In this document: piece by piece, positions 42,402-51,088 of the stretch | How positions within the stretch are numbered: position 1 is the first letter of the stretch | How the letters are laid out: each line of letters starts with the position of its first letter | Source: Pseudomonas sp. H9 | Lineage (GTDB): Bacteria; Pseudomonadota; Gammaproteobacteria; Pseudomonadales; Pseudomonadaceae | NCBI RefSeq assembly: GCF_004353925.1 | Contig: NZ_SMOK01000024.1 | Location: 124,001 to 188,000, forward strand | DNA: 64,000 nucleotides | Reading direction: 5' to 3' | Position numbers and translations under genes: made by a program | Notes under the pieces: generated by a model | The model's database searches: none | Seen by the model: only the letters and a program-made list of their open reading frames with translations | Told to the model about the DNA's origin: nothing

Positions 42402-43571
42402 ATGAAAAAGCCAACGCCACTCCTTGAGGCCCTCAAGGAGATCCTCCCTGCCATCGCCGCCAATGCCGCTCAAGCCGAGCAAGACCGTATGGTCCCGGCT
42501 GAGAACATTGCCATGCTCAAAGGCATTGGCCTGCACCGTGCGTTTCAGCCCAAGCCGTTCGGTGGCCTGGAAATGTCCCTGCCGGATTTCTGCGACTGCA
42601 TCGCTTTGCTGGCCGGCGCCTGCGCCAGTACCGCCTGGGCCATGAGCCTGTTGTGTACCCACAGCCACCAACTGGCGATGTTCCCCAAGCAATTGCAGGA
42701 TGAAATCTGGGGCGCTAACCCGGATGCCACTGCCAGCAGTTCGATTGCGCCGTTCGGCAAGGTGGAAGAGGTCGAAGGGGGTGTCATGTTCAGCGGCCAG
42801 ATGGGCTGGAGCAGTGGTAGCGACCACGCCGAATGGGCAATTGTCGGCTGCCGCCGGGTGAATGCCGAGGGCGCCCAGGATTACTGCTTCGCTGTGCTGC
42901 CACGCAGCGACTATCAGATTCTGGATGACTGGTATGCCGTTGGCATGAAGGGCAGCGGCACCAAAACCCTGTCGATCGACAACGTGTTCGTCCCTGAACA
43001 CCGCATTCAAAAAGCCAAGGACATGATGGAAGGCAAGTCGGCCGGCTTTGGTTTGTACCCCGACAGCAAGATCTTCTACACCCCCTATCGTCCGTACTTC
43101 GCCAGTGGTTTCGCCACCATCAGCCTGGGTATCGCCGAGCGTATGCTTGAGGCGTTCAAAGAGAAAACCCGCAACCGCGTACGTGCCTACACGGGCGTCA
43201 ATGTCGGTGTCGCCACCCCAGCGCTGATGCGCCTGGCCGAATCGACCCACCAGGTCGCCGCCGCCCGGGCGTTCCTGGAGAAGACCTGGCGCGACCACGC
43301 CGAGCATGGCGAGCGCCATGAGTACCCGAGCCGCGAAACCCTGGCGTTCTGGCGCACCAACCAAGGTTATGCGGTAAAAATGTGCGTGCAGGCGGTCGAT
43401 CGCCTGTTTGAAGCCGCAGGCGGTACTGCCTGGATGGAAAGCAACGAGCTGCAGCGCTTGTGGCGCGACTCGCACATGACCGCAGCCCATGCCTACACCG
43501 ACTATGATGTCTGTTCACAGATTCTGGGGCGTGAGTTGATGGGGCTTGAGCCTGACCCCAGCATGGTTTGA
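42402..43571 (+). CDS. C2-hpah: 4-hydroxyphenylacetate 3-hydroxylase, oxygenase component (C2 type)
   Basis: 389-residue flavin-dependent monooxygenase of acyl-CoA-dehydrogenase fold. It uses reduced FMN/FAD supplied by the reductase to hydroxylate 4-HPA to 3,4-dihydroxyphenylacetate, the HpaD substrate. The length and blocks (ENIAMLKGIGLHRAFQPKPFGGLEMSL, GACASTAWAMSLLCTHSHQLAMFPKQ near 70, GQMGWSSGSDHAEWAIVG near 132, and DYDVCSQILGRELMGLEPDPSM at the end) match the Acinetobacter-type C2 component rather than the about 520-residue enterobacterial HpaB. The partner C1 gene follows by 56 bp. Likely activated by HpaA. Confidence 0.93.
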   Translation: MKKPTPLLEALKEILPAIAANAAQAEQDRMVPAENIAMLKGIGLHRAFQPKPFGGLEMSLPDFCDCIALLAGACASTAWAMSLLCTHSHQLAMFPKQLQDEIWGANPDATASSSIAPFGKVEEVEGGVMFSGQMGWSSGSDHAEWAIVGCRRVNAEGAQDYCFAVLPRSDYQILDDWYAVGMKGSGTKTLSIDNVFVPEHRIQKAKDMMEGKSAGFGLYPDSKIFYTPYRPYFASGFATISLGIAERMLEAFKEKTRNRVRAYTGVNVGVATPALMRLAESTHQVAAARAFLEKTWRDHAEHGERHEYPSRETLAFWRTNQGYAVKMCVQAVDRLFEAAGGTAWMESNELQRLWRDSHMTAAHAYTDYDVCSQILGRELMGLEPDPSMV

Positions 43572-43627
43572 AGCCATACGCTCATTTTTGAATCGACCTG
43601 CCGGGTTCGCCCGGCCCTGAGGGCATC

Positions 43628-44566
43628 ATGAATAACCCACAAGAAGCGGGCTTCGATCCGCGCGCCTTTCGCCGTGCCTTGGGCAATTTCGCTACTGGTG
43701 TGACGATCATGACCGCCGCCGTTGGCGGTCGCAAAGCCGGCGTCACGGCCAACAGTTTCAACTCGGTTTCATTGGACCCGGCACTGATTCTCTGGAGTAT
43801 CGACAAACGCTCCACCAGCTACGACGTGTTCAATGATGCCAGCCACTTCGCGGTGAACATCCTGGCGGCTGACCAGATTGATTTGTCCAATCAGTTCGCC
43901 CGCCCCAAAGACGACAAATTTGCCGGCATCGACTACGAAGAAGGTGCCGGTGGCGCACCGCTGTTCAGTGACTGCGCAGCGCGCTTTCAGTGTGAAATGC
44001 ATCAACAAGTAGACGGTGGTGATCACTGGATTCTGATTGGCAAAGTGATCGCCTTTGACGACTTCGGTCGATCGCCGCTGCTTTATCACCAAGGGGCTTA
44101 TTCCTCGGTGCTGCCGCACCCGCGCCTGACGTCGCGACCTGAAGGTACCGGCAAGAGCGCCTTTCAAGGGCGGTTGAGCCATAACCTGTATTACCTGATG
44201 ACCCAGGCGGTACGCAGCTACCAGGCGGACTACCAGCCGCGCCAACTGGCTACCGGCTTGCGCACCAGCGAGGCGCGTATGCTCATGGTGCTGGAGAACG
44301 ATGCCGGCCTGGACATGAACGGCTTGCAGCGTGAGGTGGCGATGCCCATGCGCGAGATTGAACAGTCGGTGGATATTCTCAAGCGCAAAGGCCTGGTCGA
44401 AGACCTGGCTGGCGGTTGCTTTGGCCTGACGCCTGCGGGTGTCGAACAGACCGAAGCGTTGTGGACCATTGCTTCCGAGCAGCAGGGCAGGGTGTTTGCC
44501 GGTTGTTCTGCGGAGCAGATCGAAACCTTCAAACACATGCTCAAACAAGTGATCGGCACCTGCTGA
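43628..44566 (+). CDS. C1-hpah: 4-hydroxyphenylacetate 3-hydroxylase, flavin reductase component (C1 type) with MarR-like tail
   Basis: 312 residues with two domains. Residues 1-165 are a split-barrel NADH:flavin reductase (FRRALGNFATGVTIMTAAVGGRKAGVTANSFNSVSLDPALILWSIDKRS). Residues about 180-310 resemble a MarR winged-helix fold (NLYYLMTQAVRSYQADYQ, then SEARMLMVLENDAGLDMNGLQREVAMPMREIEQSVDILKRKGLVEDLAGGCFGLTPAG). In the characterised C1 enzymes this tail binds 4-HPA and relieves autoinhibition, so NADH is oxidised only when substrate is present. A REP pair follows. Confidence 0.93.
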   Translation: MNNPQEAGFDPRAFRRALGNFATGVTIMTAAVGGRKAGVTANSFNSVSLDPALILWSIDKRSTSYDVFNDASHFAVNILAADQIDLSNQFARPKDDKFAGIDYEEGAGGAPLFSDCAARFQCEMHQQVDGGDHWILIGKVIAFDDFGRSPLLYHQGAYSSVLPHPRLTSRPEGTGKSAFQGRLSHNLYYLMTQAVRSYQADYQPRQLATGLRTSEARMLMVLENDAGLDMNGLQREVAMPMREIEQSVDILKRKGLVEDLAGGCFGLTPAGVEQTEALWTIASEQQGRVFAGCSAEQIETFKHMLKQVIGTC

Positions 44567-44592
44567 CGTAGGTGGGAGCACTGTCTTGCTCA

Positions 44593-44662
44593 GTGGGAGC
44601 GGGCTTGCCCCGCGATTGCAATCTACCAGCCACATTGCATCGCGGGGCAAGCCCGCTCCTAC
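44593..44662. repeat. REP pair
   Basis: GTGGGAGCGGGCTTGCCCCG with CGATTGCAAT and its inverted partner occupy the gap between the convergent hydroxylase reductase (44566) and the chemoreceptor gene (44688). Confidence 0.92.
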
Positions 44663-44687
44663 AGCAAGTCTTCTTCCATCGAGGCGG

Positions 44688-46811
44688 TTACACCTTGAAC
44701 GTCGCCATCAAGCTCTGCTGGTGATTGGCCAGGCGGTTCAAGGCCTGGCTGATCTGCGCCGATTCCTGCGCCTGCTCAGACAACGACTCGGTCACGTCGC
44801 GAATACTCGCTACGTTGCGGTTCACTTCTTCAGCCACTGCGCTTTGTTCTTCAGCAGCAGAGGCGATTTGCAGGTTCATGTCGGTAATCACCGCCACCGC
44901 ATCGCCAATCCGTTGCAACGCCGGCACTGCTTGCTCGGCCTGGGCCACGCTGCCCTGGGCCTGGCGATGACTGCTGTGCATCGAGCCCACCACCTCGCGG
45001 GTACCTTGTTGCAAACCTTCGATCACTGTACGGATCTCTTCGACCGAGTCCTGGGTACGTTTGGCCAGGTTGCGCACTTCATCGGCCACTACAGCAAAGC
45101 CGCGGCCAGCTTCACCGGCACGTGCCGCTTCGATGGCCGCATTCAGGGCCAGTAGATTGGTTTGCTCGGCAATGGCGCGGATTACTTCAAGCACCGAGCC
45201 GATCTGCTCACTACGGCTGGCAAGCTGCTGCACTTCTTCCATCCCCGCGTTCATTTCGCAAGCCAGCTGTTCGATGGCACGCGTAGTGCTGCGGATCAGC
45301 TCCAGACCTTCGCGTGTGGCCAGATCAGCGCCGCGTGCTGCTTCAGCCGCCTGTGCAGCGTTGCGGGCCACGTCTTGGGCGGTGGCGCTCATCTCGTGCG
45401 AGGCCGTGGCTACCTGGTCGACTTCACGGTATTGCTGCTGCATGCCCGCACTGGTCTGGCTGGCAATCGCCGCCGATTGGTCAGCGGTGCCGCGTGCATC
45501 TTGTACTGAGGCTTTGACGTTGGCGATCACCGGTTGCAGTTTGTCGAGGAAGCGGTTGAACCAACTGACCAGCTCACCCAGTTCATCCTTGCGCGTATAG
45601 TCCAGGCGGCGGGTCAGGTCGCCTTCGCCGCTGGCGATGTCTTTGAGCATCGCCGCCACACCGAGGATCGGACGCGTCACCCCGCGCGCGGTCATCCAGA
45701 TCACGATCAGGCCCAGCACCGCAGCGGCCAGAGCCATCAGCAGGCTGTTAAGGTTGGCGCTGCTGTTGTGCGCATCCAGGCGTGTGGTCAGTTCAAGGGC
45801 AGGCGCCTGCAGCACTTGCTCTGGCACTTCCAGCAATACACTCCAGGGTTGTGCGCCGGGGACCGGGGCAAACGACTGGCTGACCTGGAGCATGCCGTTG
45901 TCGCTGAACTCAGCCGCTTTGCCCGCACGCATCTGCTGCGACAGGGCTGCGGCTTGCTGGCCGAACACCGCTTCAAGGGTCTTGCTTAACTGCTTACCAT
46001 CACGGCTGTGCCCGGCCAGCAGGCCCGCAGGGCTGACAATGCTGACCTGACCGTTACCGTCAAACAAGTCCTGACGGCCGTCCAGGCTCAACTGCTGCAA
46101 GTTGTCGAGGCTGATGTCCAGGCCCATCACGCCAATCACCTTACCGTCTTGCTTGAGTGGGATGGCAATGCTGGTCATCAGCGGCGTGCGGTCGCCGACG
46201 GTATCGAAATACGGGTCAATGACGCAGGCTTCACCGGTTTCCAGCGGGCAGGTCAGCCAGCGGTTGTAAGGAAAGCCGTTGGCACCAAGACTGGTGTCGG
46301 CCAGCATGGATTCGGGCATGGCCTCTGACTCCAGCTGACCGGGTTGCGGTTGCGACCAATACAGCGAAAAGCGTCCGGTTTCATTGCTGCCCAGCTCGGC
46401 CTGGTCGGTGAACGCTGCGTCTTTGCCATCCAGCGCGTCGGGCAGGAACACCAGGTACAGGCCCAGCAGTTCAGGGTTATCACCCAACGCGGTATGTGCT
46501 TGCTGGGTGAGCTGCTGGCGCAGGTTGTCGGCGCCTTGGGCCTTGAGCACCATCATCAGGTGCGCGACACCATTGCCATACAGATAAGCGTCCTTGAAGT
46601 AGCGCTGGATGCGCACGGCTTGCAACTGGGCATAGGTGTGCAAGCGCAGGCGGGCGTTCTGGTCGAGCAGTTGTGTGCTGGCGCTGTTCACCAGCGCAGC
46701 GCTGCGGGTGGATTGAAACAACGCGGCCCCCATCAGCAGTACCACGATGGTCAGCAGGCAAAAGCCGGCGAGCAGGGTGATCTTCCATTGAATGAGCAGG
46801 CTGCGCAGCAT
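44688..46811 (-). CDS. methyl-accepting chemotaxis protein with dCache sensor
   Basis: 707 residues. Helix 1 (WKITLLAGFCLLTIVVLLMGAALF, about 9-32), a large periplasmic dCache-type sensor (about 35-345; KDAYLYGNGVAHL, NRWLTCPLETGEACVIDPYFDTVGDRTPLMTSIAIPL, KVIGVMGLDISLDNLQQL), helix 2 (LLMALAAAVLGLIVIWMTARG, about 358-378), HAMP, then the signalling domain with hairpin tip IAEQTNLLALNAAIEAARAGEAGRGFAVVADEVR near residues 540-575. The sensor resembles polyamine-sensing McpU of P. putida, which agrees with the PuuP-like permease next door and the acetylpolyamine amidohydrolase at 52.3 kb. The ligand assignment is inference; it could also sense 4-HPA cluster compounds. Confidence 0.88.
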   Translation of the reverse strand: MLRSLLIQWKITLLAGFCLLTIVVLLMGAALFQSTRSAALVNSASTQLLDQNARLRLHTYAQLQAVRIQRYFKDAYLYGNGVAHLMMVLKAQGADNLRQQLTQQAHTALGDNPELLGLYLVFLPDALDGKDAAFTDQAELGSNETGRFSLYWSQPQPGQLESEAMPESMLADTSLGANGFPYNRWLTCPLETGEACVIDPYFDTVGDRTPLMTSIAIPLKQDGKVIGVMGLDISLDNLQQLSLDGRQDLFDGNGQVSIVSPAGLLAGHSRDGKQLSKTLEAVFGQQAAALSQQMRAGKAAEFSDNGMLQVSQSFAPVPGAQPWSVLLEVPEQVLQAPALELTTRLDAHNSSANLNSLLMALAAAVLGLIVIWMTARGVTRPILGVAAMLKDIASGEGDLTRRLDYTRKDELGELVSWFNRFLDKLQPVIANVKASVQDARGTADQSAAIASQTSAGMQQQYREVDQVATASHEMSATAQDVARNAAQAAEAARGADLATREGLELIRSTTRAIEQLACEMNAGMEEVQQLASRSEQIGSVLEVIRAIAEQTNLLALNAAIEAARAGEAGRGFAVVADEVRNLAKRTQDSVEEIRTVIEGLQQGTREVVGSMHSSHRQAQGSVAQAEQAVPALQRIGDAVAVITDMNLQIASAAEEQSAVAEEVNRNVASIRDVTESLSEQAQESAQISQALNRLANHQQSLMATFKV

Positions 46812-46846
46812 GGTGACGTCCTTGTGATTTCAGGGAAGTGGACAGT

Positions 46847-46872
46847 AAAAGGCCCATCGAAATCGACGGGCC
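46847..46872 (-). terminator. intrinsic terminator of the APC permease gene
   Basis: GGCCCATCGA (46851-46860) and TCGACGGGCC (46863-46872) form a 10-bp stem with one mismatch and a two-base loop; read on the minus strand it is followed by TTTT. It lies 12 bp beyond the permease stop, separating it from the chemoreceptor gene. Confidence 0.88.
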
Positions 46873-46884
46873 ATGTTCATAGAT

Positions 46885-48237
46885 TTACTCGGCAATGAAA
46901 CTCGGTGGTGCAACCTTGAAGGCTTTGGTCAGGTACGCCAGGTACAGCACACCTAACGCCGCCCAGACCCCACCGAACATCAGCGAGTGCTCATCGAGGT
47001 CCAGCCACAAGATGGCGATGATGCAAAAGCCTATGGTCGGGACCACCAGGTACTTGAACTTGTCGGCCAGGGTCTTGCTGCGGCCTTCTCGCAAATAGCA
47101 GTGAACGATGACCGAGAGGTTGACGAAGCTGAACGCAACCAGGGCGCCGAAGTTGATCACCGAGGTGGCGGTGACCAGGTCGAAGAAAATCGCCGACAGG
47201 GAAATGAACCCGACGATGACGATGTTCACCGCTGGAGTTTTCCACTTGCCGTGCAGGCGTCCGAAGTAGCGTTTTGGGATGACGTTGTCGCGGCCCATCA
47301 CATACAGCAGGCGCGACACACTGGCCTGCGACGCCAGGCCGGAGGCCAGGGTATTGATGAACGTGCAGCAAATGAAGATCGACTGGAACAGCTTGCCACC
47401 CACATACAAGGCGATTTCCGGCAGGGCGGCTTCATGATCCTGGAAACGGTCCATGTTCGGGAAGAACGACTGGATGTAGAACGACACGACGATGAACACC
47501 AGGCCACCGATCAGCGCGATCAGGAAGATTGCCCGCGGAATCACCTTCTCGGCGTTTTCGGTTTCTTCCGACAGTGTGGTTACCGCATCGAAGCCCAGGA
47601 ACGAGAAACACAGGATGGTGGCACCGGCGACCAGTGCGTTGAGGTGCGTGTCTTCACCGGCAAACGGTAGCAGGCTCCAGCTGGTGCCCAGGCCTTCGCC
47701 GTTGTGCAGGCCGCGAATGGTCAGGTAAATGAACACCCCGATGATGACTGCCTGGATCGCCACGAACAGGGTGTTGAAGTTGGCCACCAGGTTGATGCTG
47801 CGGATGTTGATCAGGCTCATGATGGTGACAAAGCCCACGACCCAGGCCCATGCCGGGACCTCCGGGAACATCACTGACAGGTAGAGCTTGGCCAGCAAGG
47901 CGTTGACCATCGGCAGCAGCAGGTAATCGAGCAATGACGACCATCCCACCAGAAAGCCCACATGCGGGTTGATCGCCCGGCGGGTGTAGGTGTAGGCCGA
48001 GCCGGATTCAGGAAAACGGCGCACCAGGGTGCCGTAGCTGACAGCGGTGAAGAGAATGCCGAGCAGGGCCAGCACATAAGCGCTGGGCACATGCCCATCG
48101 GTGATACCAGAGACAATGCCGAAGGTGTCGAAGACGGTCATCGGGGCGATGTAAGCCAGGCCGATGATGACCACTTGCCAGAGTTTCAGGGTTTTCTTGA
48201 ACTGGGTGCCGGAGGCAGTGACGTTGTTACTCTGCAT
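46885..48237 (-). CDS. APC-family amino acid/polyamine permease (PuuP-like)
   Basis: 450-residue, 12-helix transporter. The opening FKKTLKLWQVVIIGLAYIAPMTVFDTFGIVSG is close to putrescine importers of the PuuP type. APC hallmarks include FSFLGFDAVTTLSEETENAEKVIPRAI near 215 and ASQASVSRLLYVMGRDNVIPKRYFGRLH near 310. It imports an amine or amino acid with H+. Monocistronic, with its own terminator. Together with the dCache chemoreceptor it suggests sensing and uptake of a polyamine; substrate not proven. Confidence 0.87.
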   Translation of the reverse strand: MQSNNVTASGTQFKKTLKLWQVVIIGLAYIAPMTVFDTFGIVSGITDGHVPSAYVLALLGILFTAVSYGTLVRRFPESGSAYTYTRRAINPHVGFLVGWSSLLDYLLLPMVNALLAKLYLSVMFPEVPAWAWVVGFVTIMSLINIRSINLVANFNTLFVAIQAVIIGVFIYLTIRGLHNGEGLGTSWSLLPFAGEDTHLNALVAGATILCFSFLGFDAVTTLSEETENAEKVIPRAIFLIALIGGLVFIVVSFYIQSFFPNMDRFQDHEAALPEIALYVGGKLFQSIFICCTFINTLASGLASQASVSRLLYVMGRDNVIPKRYFGRLHGKWKTPAVNIVIVGFISLSAIFFDLVTATSVINFGALVAFSFVNLSVIVHCYLREGRSKTLADKFKYLVVPTIGFCIIAILWLDLDEHSLMFGGVWAALGVLYLAYLTKAFKVAPPSFIAE

Positions 48238-48674
48238 GCGGGGTGTGCTCCTGATTCCGGAAGGAGCGGGCGCTTGCTATCGCTGTCTTGCGGGATGAAA
48301 CGGTGAGAACGCGTCCTTGGTTCTCTTTGTTAGGTGCGCGTGAAAAGACTGGCATCATGGATGGCACTTGCCCGAATGTATTTGGAATTATTTTTTTGGA
48401 GCGATGAGGCAGGTGGACCTTAAGAAGAGTGGGATAGCTGTGTCAATTAAATTCTGACAAATTGTTACAGGGTTGTGACGGGGTTTTTCAGGTGATGGCT
48501 CTATCTCGCTGCTTTGGCTGATTTTGCGACTTGTTAGGGTGTCGATTAAATCACACACAATTCCCGACTTTTATCGACCTCTGTGGGAGCGGGCTTGCCC
48601 CGCGATGGCGGTGTGTCAGTCACAGAGCATCGCGGGGCAAGCCCGCTCCCACAGAGCATTCCCGCAGTTCCTGT
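48238..48674. other. 437-bp intergenic region
   Basis: No gene. It contains the upstream region of the permease gene (a TTGACA -35-like hexamer at 48441-48446 on the minus strand with a poor -10, TTAAGG) and a full REP pair at 48581-48653 next to the LysR stop. The rest is plain AT-richer sequence. Confidence 0.6.
48581..48653. repeat. REP pair
   Basis: CTGTGGGAGCGGGCTTGCCC with CGCGATGGCG and its inverted partner ATCGCGGGGCAAGCCCGCTC, lying 22 bp downstream of the LysR gene. Confidence 0.92.
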
Positions 48675-49589
48675 TCACAATGTGGCTTGCAGCGCTTCAA
48701 GAAACACCGCCTCTGCACGGCTCATGCGCTGCTCACGGTTCCACAACAGGTGAATGTCGACATCGGCGATGCCGTCATACGGCGGCAACGGCCAGAGCAG
48801 GCCGGCTTCGACATCCGCTGCCACCGCATGGGCGGGCAGGCAGCCCACACCGTACCCGGCAATCACCAGACGGCGGACTTCTTCCAGGCTCGGCGAAGAG
48901 GCAACGATGCGCCCGCTGAAGCCTTGTTGGTCACGGAAAATCGTCAGCGGCGAAAGCATCCCGCCAATCTGGTCGCTGGCGAAGCTGACGAAGTTCTCCC
49001 GCTGTAAATCGCCCTCGGCAACGTCGTGCTTGCCAAACAGCCCATGGTGTTTGCCGCAGAAAAAAGCGTAGCGCTGGCTCAGGAACAAGCGCTGTTCCAG
49101 GCGCGGTTGTGGGCGGCGGTTAAGGCTCAGGCCCAGGGTCGCGGTTTTTTCCTGCAGGGCGCTGACGATGTCGGAGCTGCGCATCACGTCGATTTCCAGA
49201 TCCACCCGCGGGTGCTGGCGGTGGAAGTCAGCCAGAAAACTGTCGAAACGCGCGTAGACGATACGGCTGATCATCAGCAGGCGGACTTTGCCGATCACTT
49301 CATCCGCTGGTTGTTCCAACACGCTGCTGACCTGTGACATCTGCCCGTAGATTTCACCGGCCAGGTGGAAGATCTGTTCGCCCACTTCAGTCAGGGCAAA
49401 GCGTGGCCCGCGACGGGCAATGAGCTGACGGCCAAGCTGTTCTTCCAGACGCTTGAGCGCCTGGCTGACCGCCGGTTGAGTCAGGTGCAAGCGCGCGGCG
49501 GCACGGCTGATGCTTAGCTCTTGGCCGATCACCCGAAAGGTGCGCAAAAGGTTCCAGTCCAGGCGGTCGTTGAGCAAGCGATCAGACAT
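48675..49589 (-). CDS. LysR-family transcriptional regulator
   Basis: 304 residues. The N-terminal HTH is LDWNLLRTFRVIGQELSISRAAARLHLTQPAVSQALKRLEEQLGRQLIARRGPRFALTEVG (residues 11-70), followed by the type 2 periplasmic-binding-like effector domain. It is divergent from the MHS-type transporter (166-bp intergenic region), so by the usual LysR rule it should control the transporter-carbamoylase-amidohydrolase operon. Effector unknown. Confidence 0.93.
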   Translation of the reverse strand: MSDRLLNDRLDWNLLRTFRVIGQELSISRAAARLHLTQPAVSQALKRLEEQLGRQLIARRGPRFALTEVGEQIFHLAGEIYGQMSQVSSVLEQPADEVIGKVRLLMISRIVYARFDSFLADFHRQHPRVDLEIDVMRSSDIVSALQEKTATLGLSLNRRPQPRLEQRLFLSQRYAFFCGKHHGLFGKHDVAEGDLQRENFVSFASDQIGGMLSPLTIFRDQQGFSGRIVASSPSLEEVRRLVIAGYGVGCLPAHAVAADVEAGLLWPLPPYDGIADVDIHLLWNREQRMSRAEAVFLEALQATL

Positions 49590-49755
49590 GGCAGGGCCCT
49601 GGGTTAACTATAAGGCTGGGTAATACTGTGAATAATAAATAGAAAATTGACTAATCATAGCCCGCAGACGAAAAATCGTGGTCATACAGGCGTCATCAGA
49701 GCGCCGCGAACGCACCGTTCCCTCCTGCCAGAAAAATAATCAAAGGAGCCTGACC
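49590..49755. promoter_or_regulatory. LysR/transporter divergent promoter region
   Basis: 166-bp AT-rich spacer between the LysR gene and the MHS transporter. It must hold both promoters and the LysR site; TATTACCC/AATAATAAAT-type AT runs around 49620-49660 are the likely core. I could not identify a convincing T-N11-A site. Confidence 0.45.
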
Positions 49756-51060
49756 ATGAAGCCTTCCGCTTCGCCCCAGCCTCGCCGGGCTGCCGCTGCC
49801 GCCTTTATCGGCACCATGATCGAGTGGTACGACTTTTACATCTACGCGACCGCCGCCGCTCTGGTGTTCGGCGCTTTGTTCTTTCCCTCCGACGACAAAC
49901 TGTTCAGCACCATGGCCGCCTTCGGCACCTTCGCTGTGGGCTTTTTTGCCAGGCCCTTGGGCGGGATCGTCTTTGGCCATATCGGTGACCGGATCGGGCG
50001 CAAGAAGTCACTGGTGATCACCTTGCTGATGATGGGCGTGGTCACCGTATGCATCGGTTTGTTGCCGACCTATGCGCAAATCGGTGCCACCGCACCAGTG
50101 CTGCTGATTCTGCTGCGTATTGTTCAGGGCATTGCCGTGGGCGGCGAGTGGGGCGGCGCAGTGTTGATGGCCGGGGAGCATGCACCCAAGGGGCGACGTA
50201 ACTTCTTCGCCTCGTTCGCCCAGTTGGGCAGCCCGGCCGGTTTGATTCTGTCGCTGCTGGCTTTTAGCGCAGTGACCCGCTTGCCTGAAGAAGACCTGAT
50301 GAGCTGGGGCTGGCGCTTGCCGTTCCTCGCCAGTGCTCTGCTGCTGTTGGTCGGCCTGGCCATTCGCCTGGGCGTTAATGAGTCACCGGAATTCCTTGCC
50401 AGCCGTGAGCAAGCGATCAACGCCAAGCGCAAGGAGCAGGCGCCGGTCATGGAGGTGCTGCGTACCGCCTGGCGTCCGCTGTTGCTGTGCATTGGCGCCA
50501 ATACTCTGGGAATCGCCGGGGTGTATTTCACCAATACCTTCATGATTGCCTACAGCACCCAGCAACTGGCCTTGCCACGCTCGCTGATTCTGGAGTGCCT
50601 GTTTGTGGTGGCGATCATTCAGTTCTGCATTCAGCCAGCAGCGGCCTGGATCGCCGAGAAGATCGGTGCCACACGTTTCCTTTGCCTGGTGTCGCTGCTG
50701 GCCATGGCTTCGCCGTACCCGATGTTCGTGCTGGTCAGCTCCGGCCAGGCGCCGCTGATTATCGTTGGTATCGCCCTGGCGGTGGTGTGCATGGCGTCGT
50801 TCTATGCGGTGATCGCCGGTTACGTCAGTGGCATGTTCGAGACCCGAGTGCGCTACACGGCAATCTCCCTGGCCTATCAGGTGTGCGGTGCAATTGCTGG
50901 CGGCCTGACGCCCTTGGTCGGCACCTGGCTGGCACACAAATTTGTTGGCCAGTGGTGGCCGATGGCGCTGTTCTACAGCGTGATTGCCGCCATCTCGCTG
51001 CTCTGCGTGCTGGCCCTGGCCCGCCGTCATGCGGCTACCCATCGCCTGGAAATGGCCTGA
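49756..51060 (+). CDS. MHS-family metabolite:H+ symporter
   Basis: 434 residues from ATG 49756, with AAAGGAGCC upstream. The start RRAAAAAFIGTMIEWYDFYIYATAAALVFG is the signature of the metabolite:H+ symporter group (citrate, alpha-ketoglutarate, shikimate, proline/betaine carriers), and the motif A loop is GHIGDRIGRKKSLV near residue 75. First gene of an operon with a carbamoylase (28-bp gap) and an acetylpolyamine amidohydrolase. It should import their substrate, an amide-, carbamoyl- or acetyl-substituted compound; exact identity unknown. Confidence 0.9.
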   Translation: MKPSASPQPRRAAAAAFIGTMIEWYDFYIYATAAALVFGALFFPSDDKLFSTMAAFGTFAVGFFARPLGGIVFGHIGDRIGRKKSLVITLLMMGVVTVCIGLLPTYAQIGATAPVLLILLRIVQGIAVGGEWGGAVLMAGEHAPKGRRNFFASFAQLGSPAGLILSLLAFSAVTRLPEEDLMSWGWRLPFLASALLLLVGLAIRLGVNESPEFLASREQAINAKRKEQAPVMEVLRTAWRPLLLCIGANTLGIAGVYFTNTFMIAYSTQQLALPRSLILECLFVVAIIQFCIQPAAAWIAEKIGATRFLCLVSLLAMASPYPMFVLVSSGQAPLIIVGIALAVVCMASFYAVIAGYVSGMFETRVRYTAISLAYQVCGAIAGGLTPLVGTWLAHKFVGQWWPMALFYSVIAAISLLCVLALARRHAATHRLEMA

Positions 51061-51088
51061 TCCCTTAATGAATTCTGGAGTAGTTGCA

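Noticed and set aside
48355..48371. TGGCACTTGC considered as a sigma-54 promoter
   Set aside because: The -24-like and -12-like blocks abut with no 4-bp spacer and face away from the permease gene.
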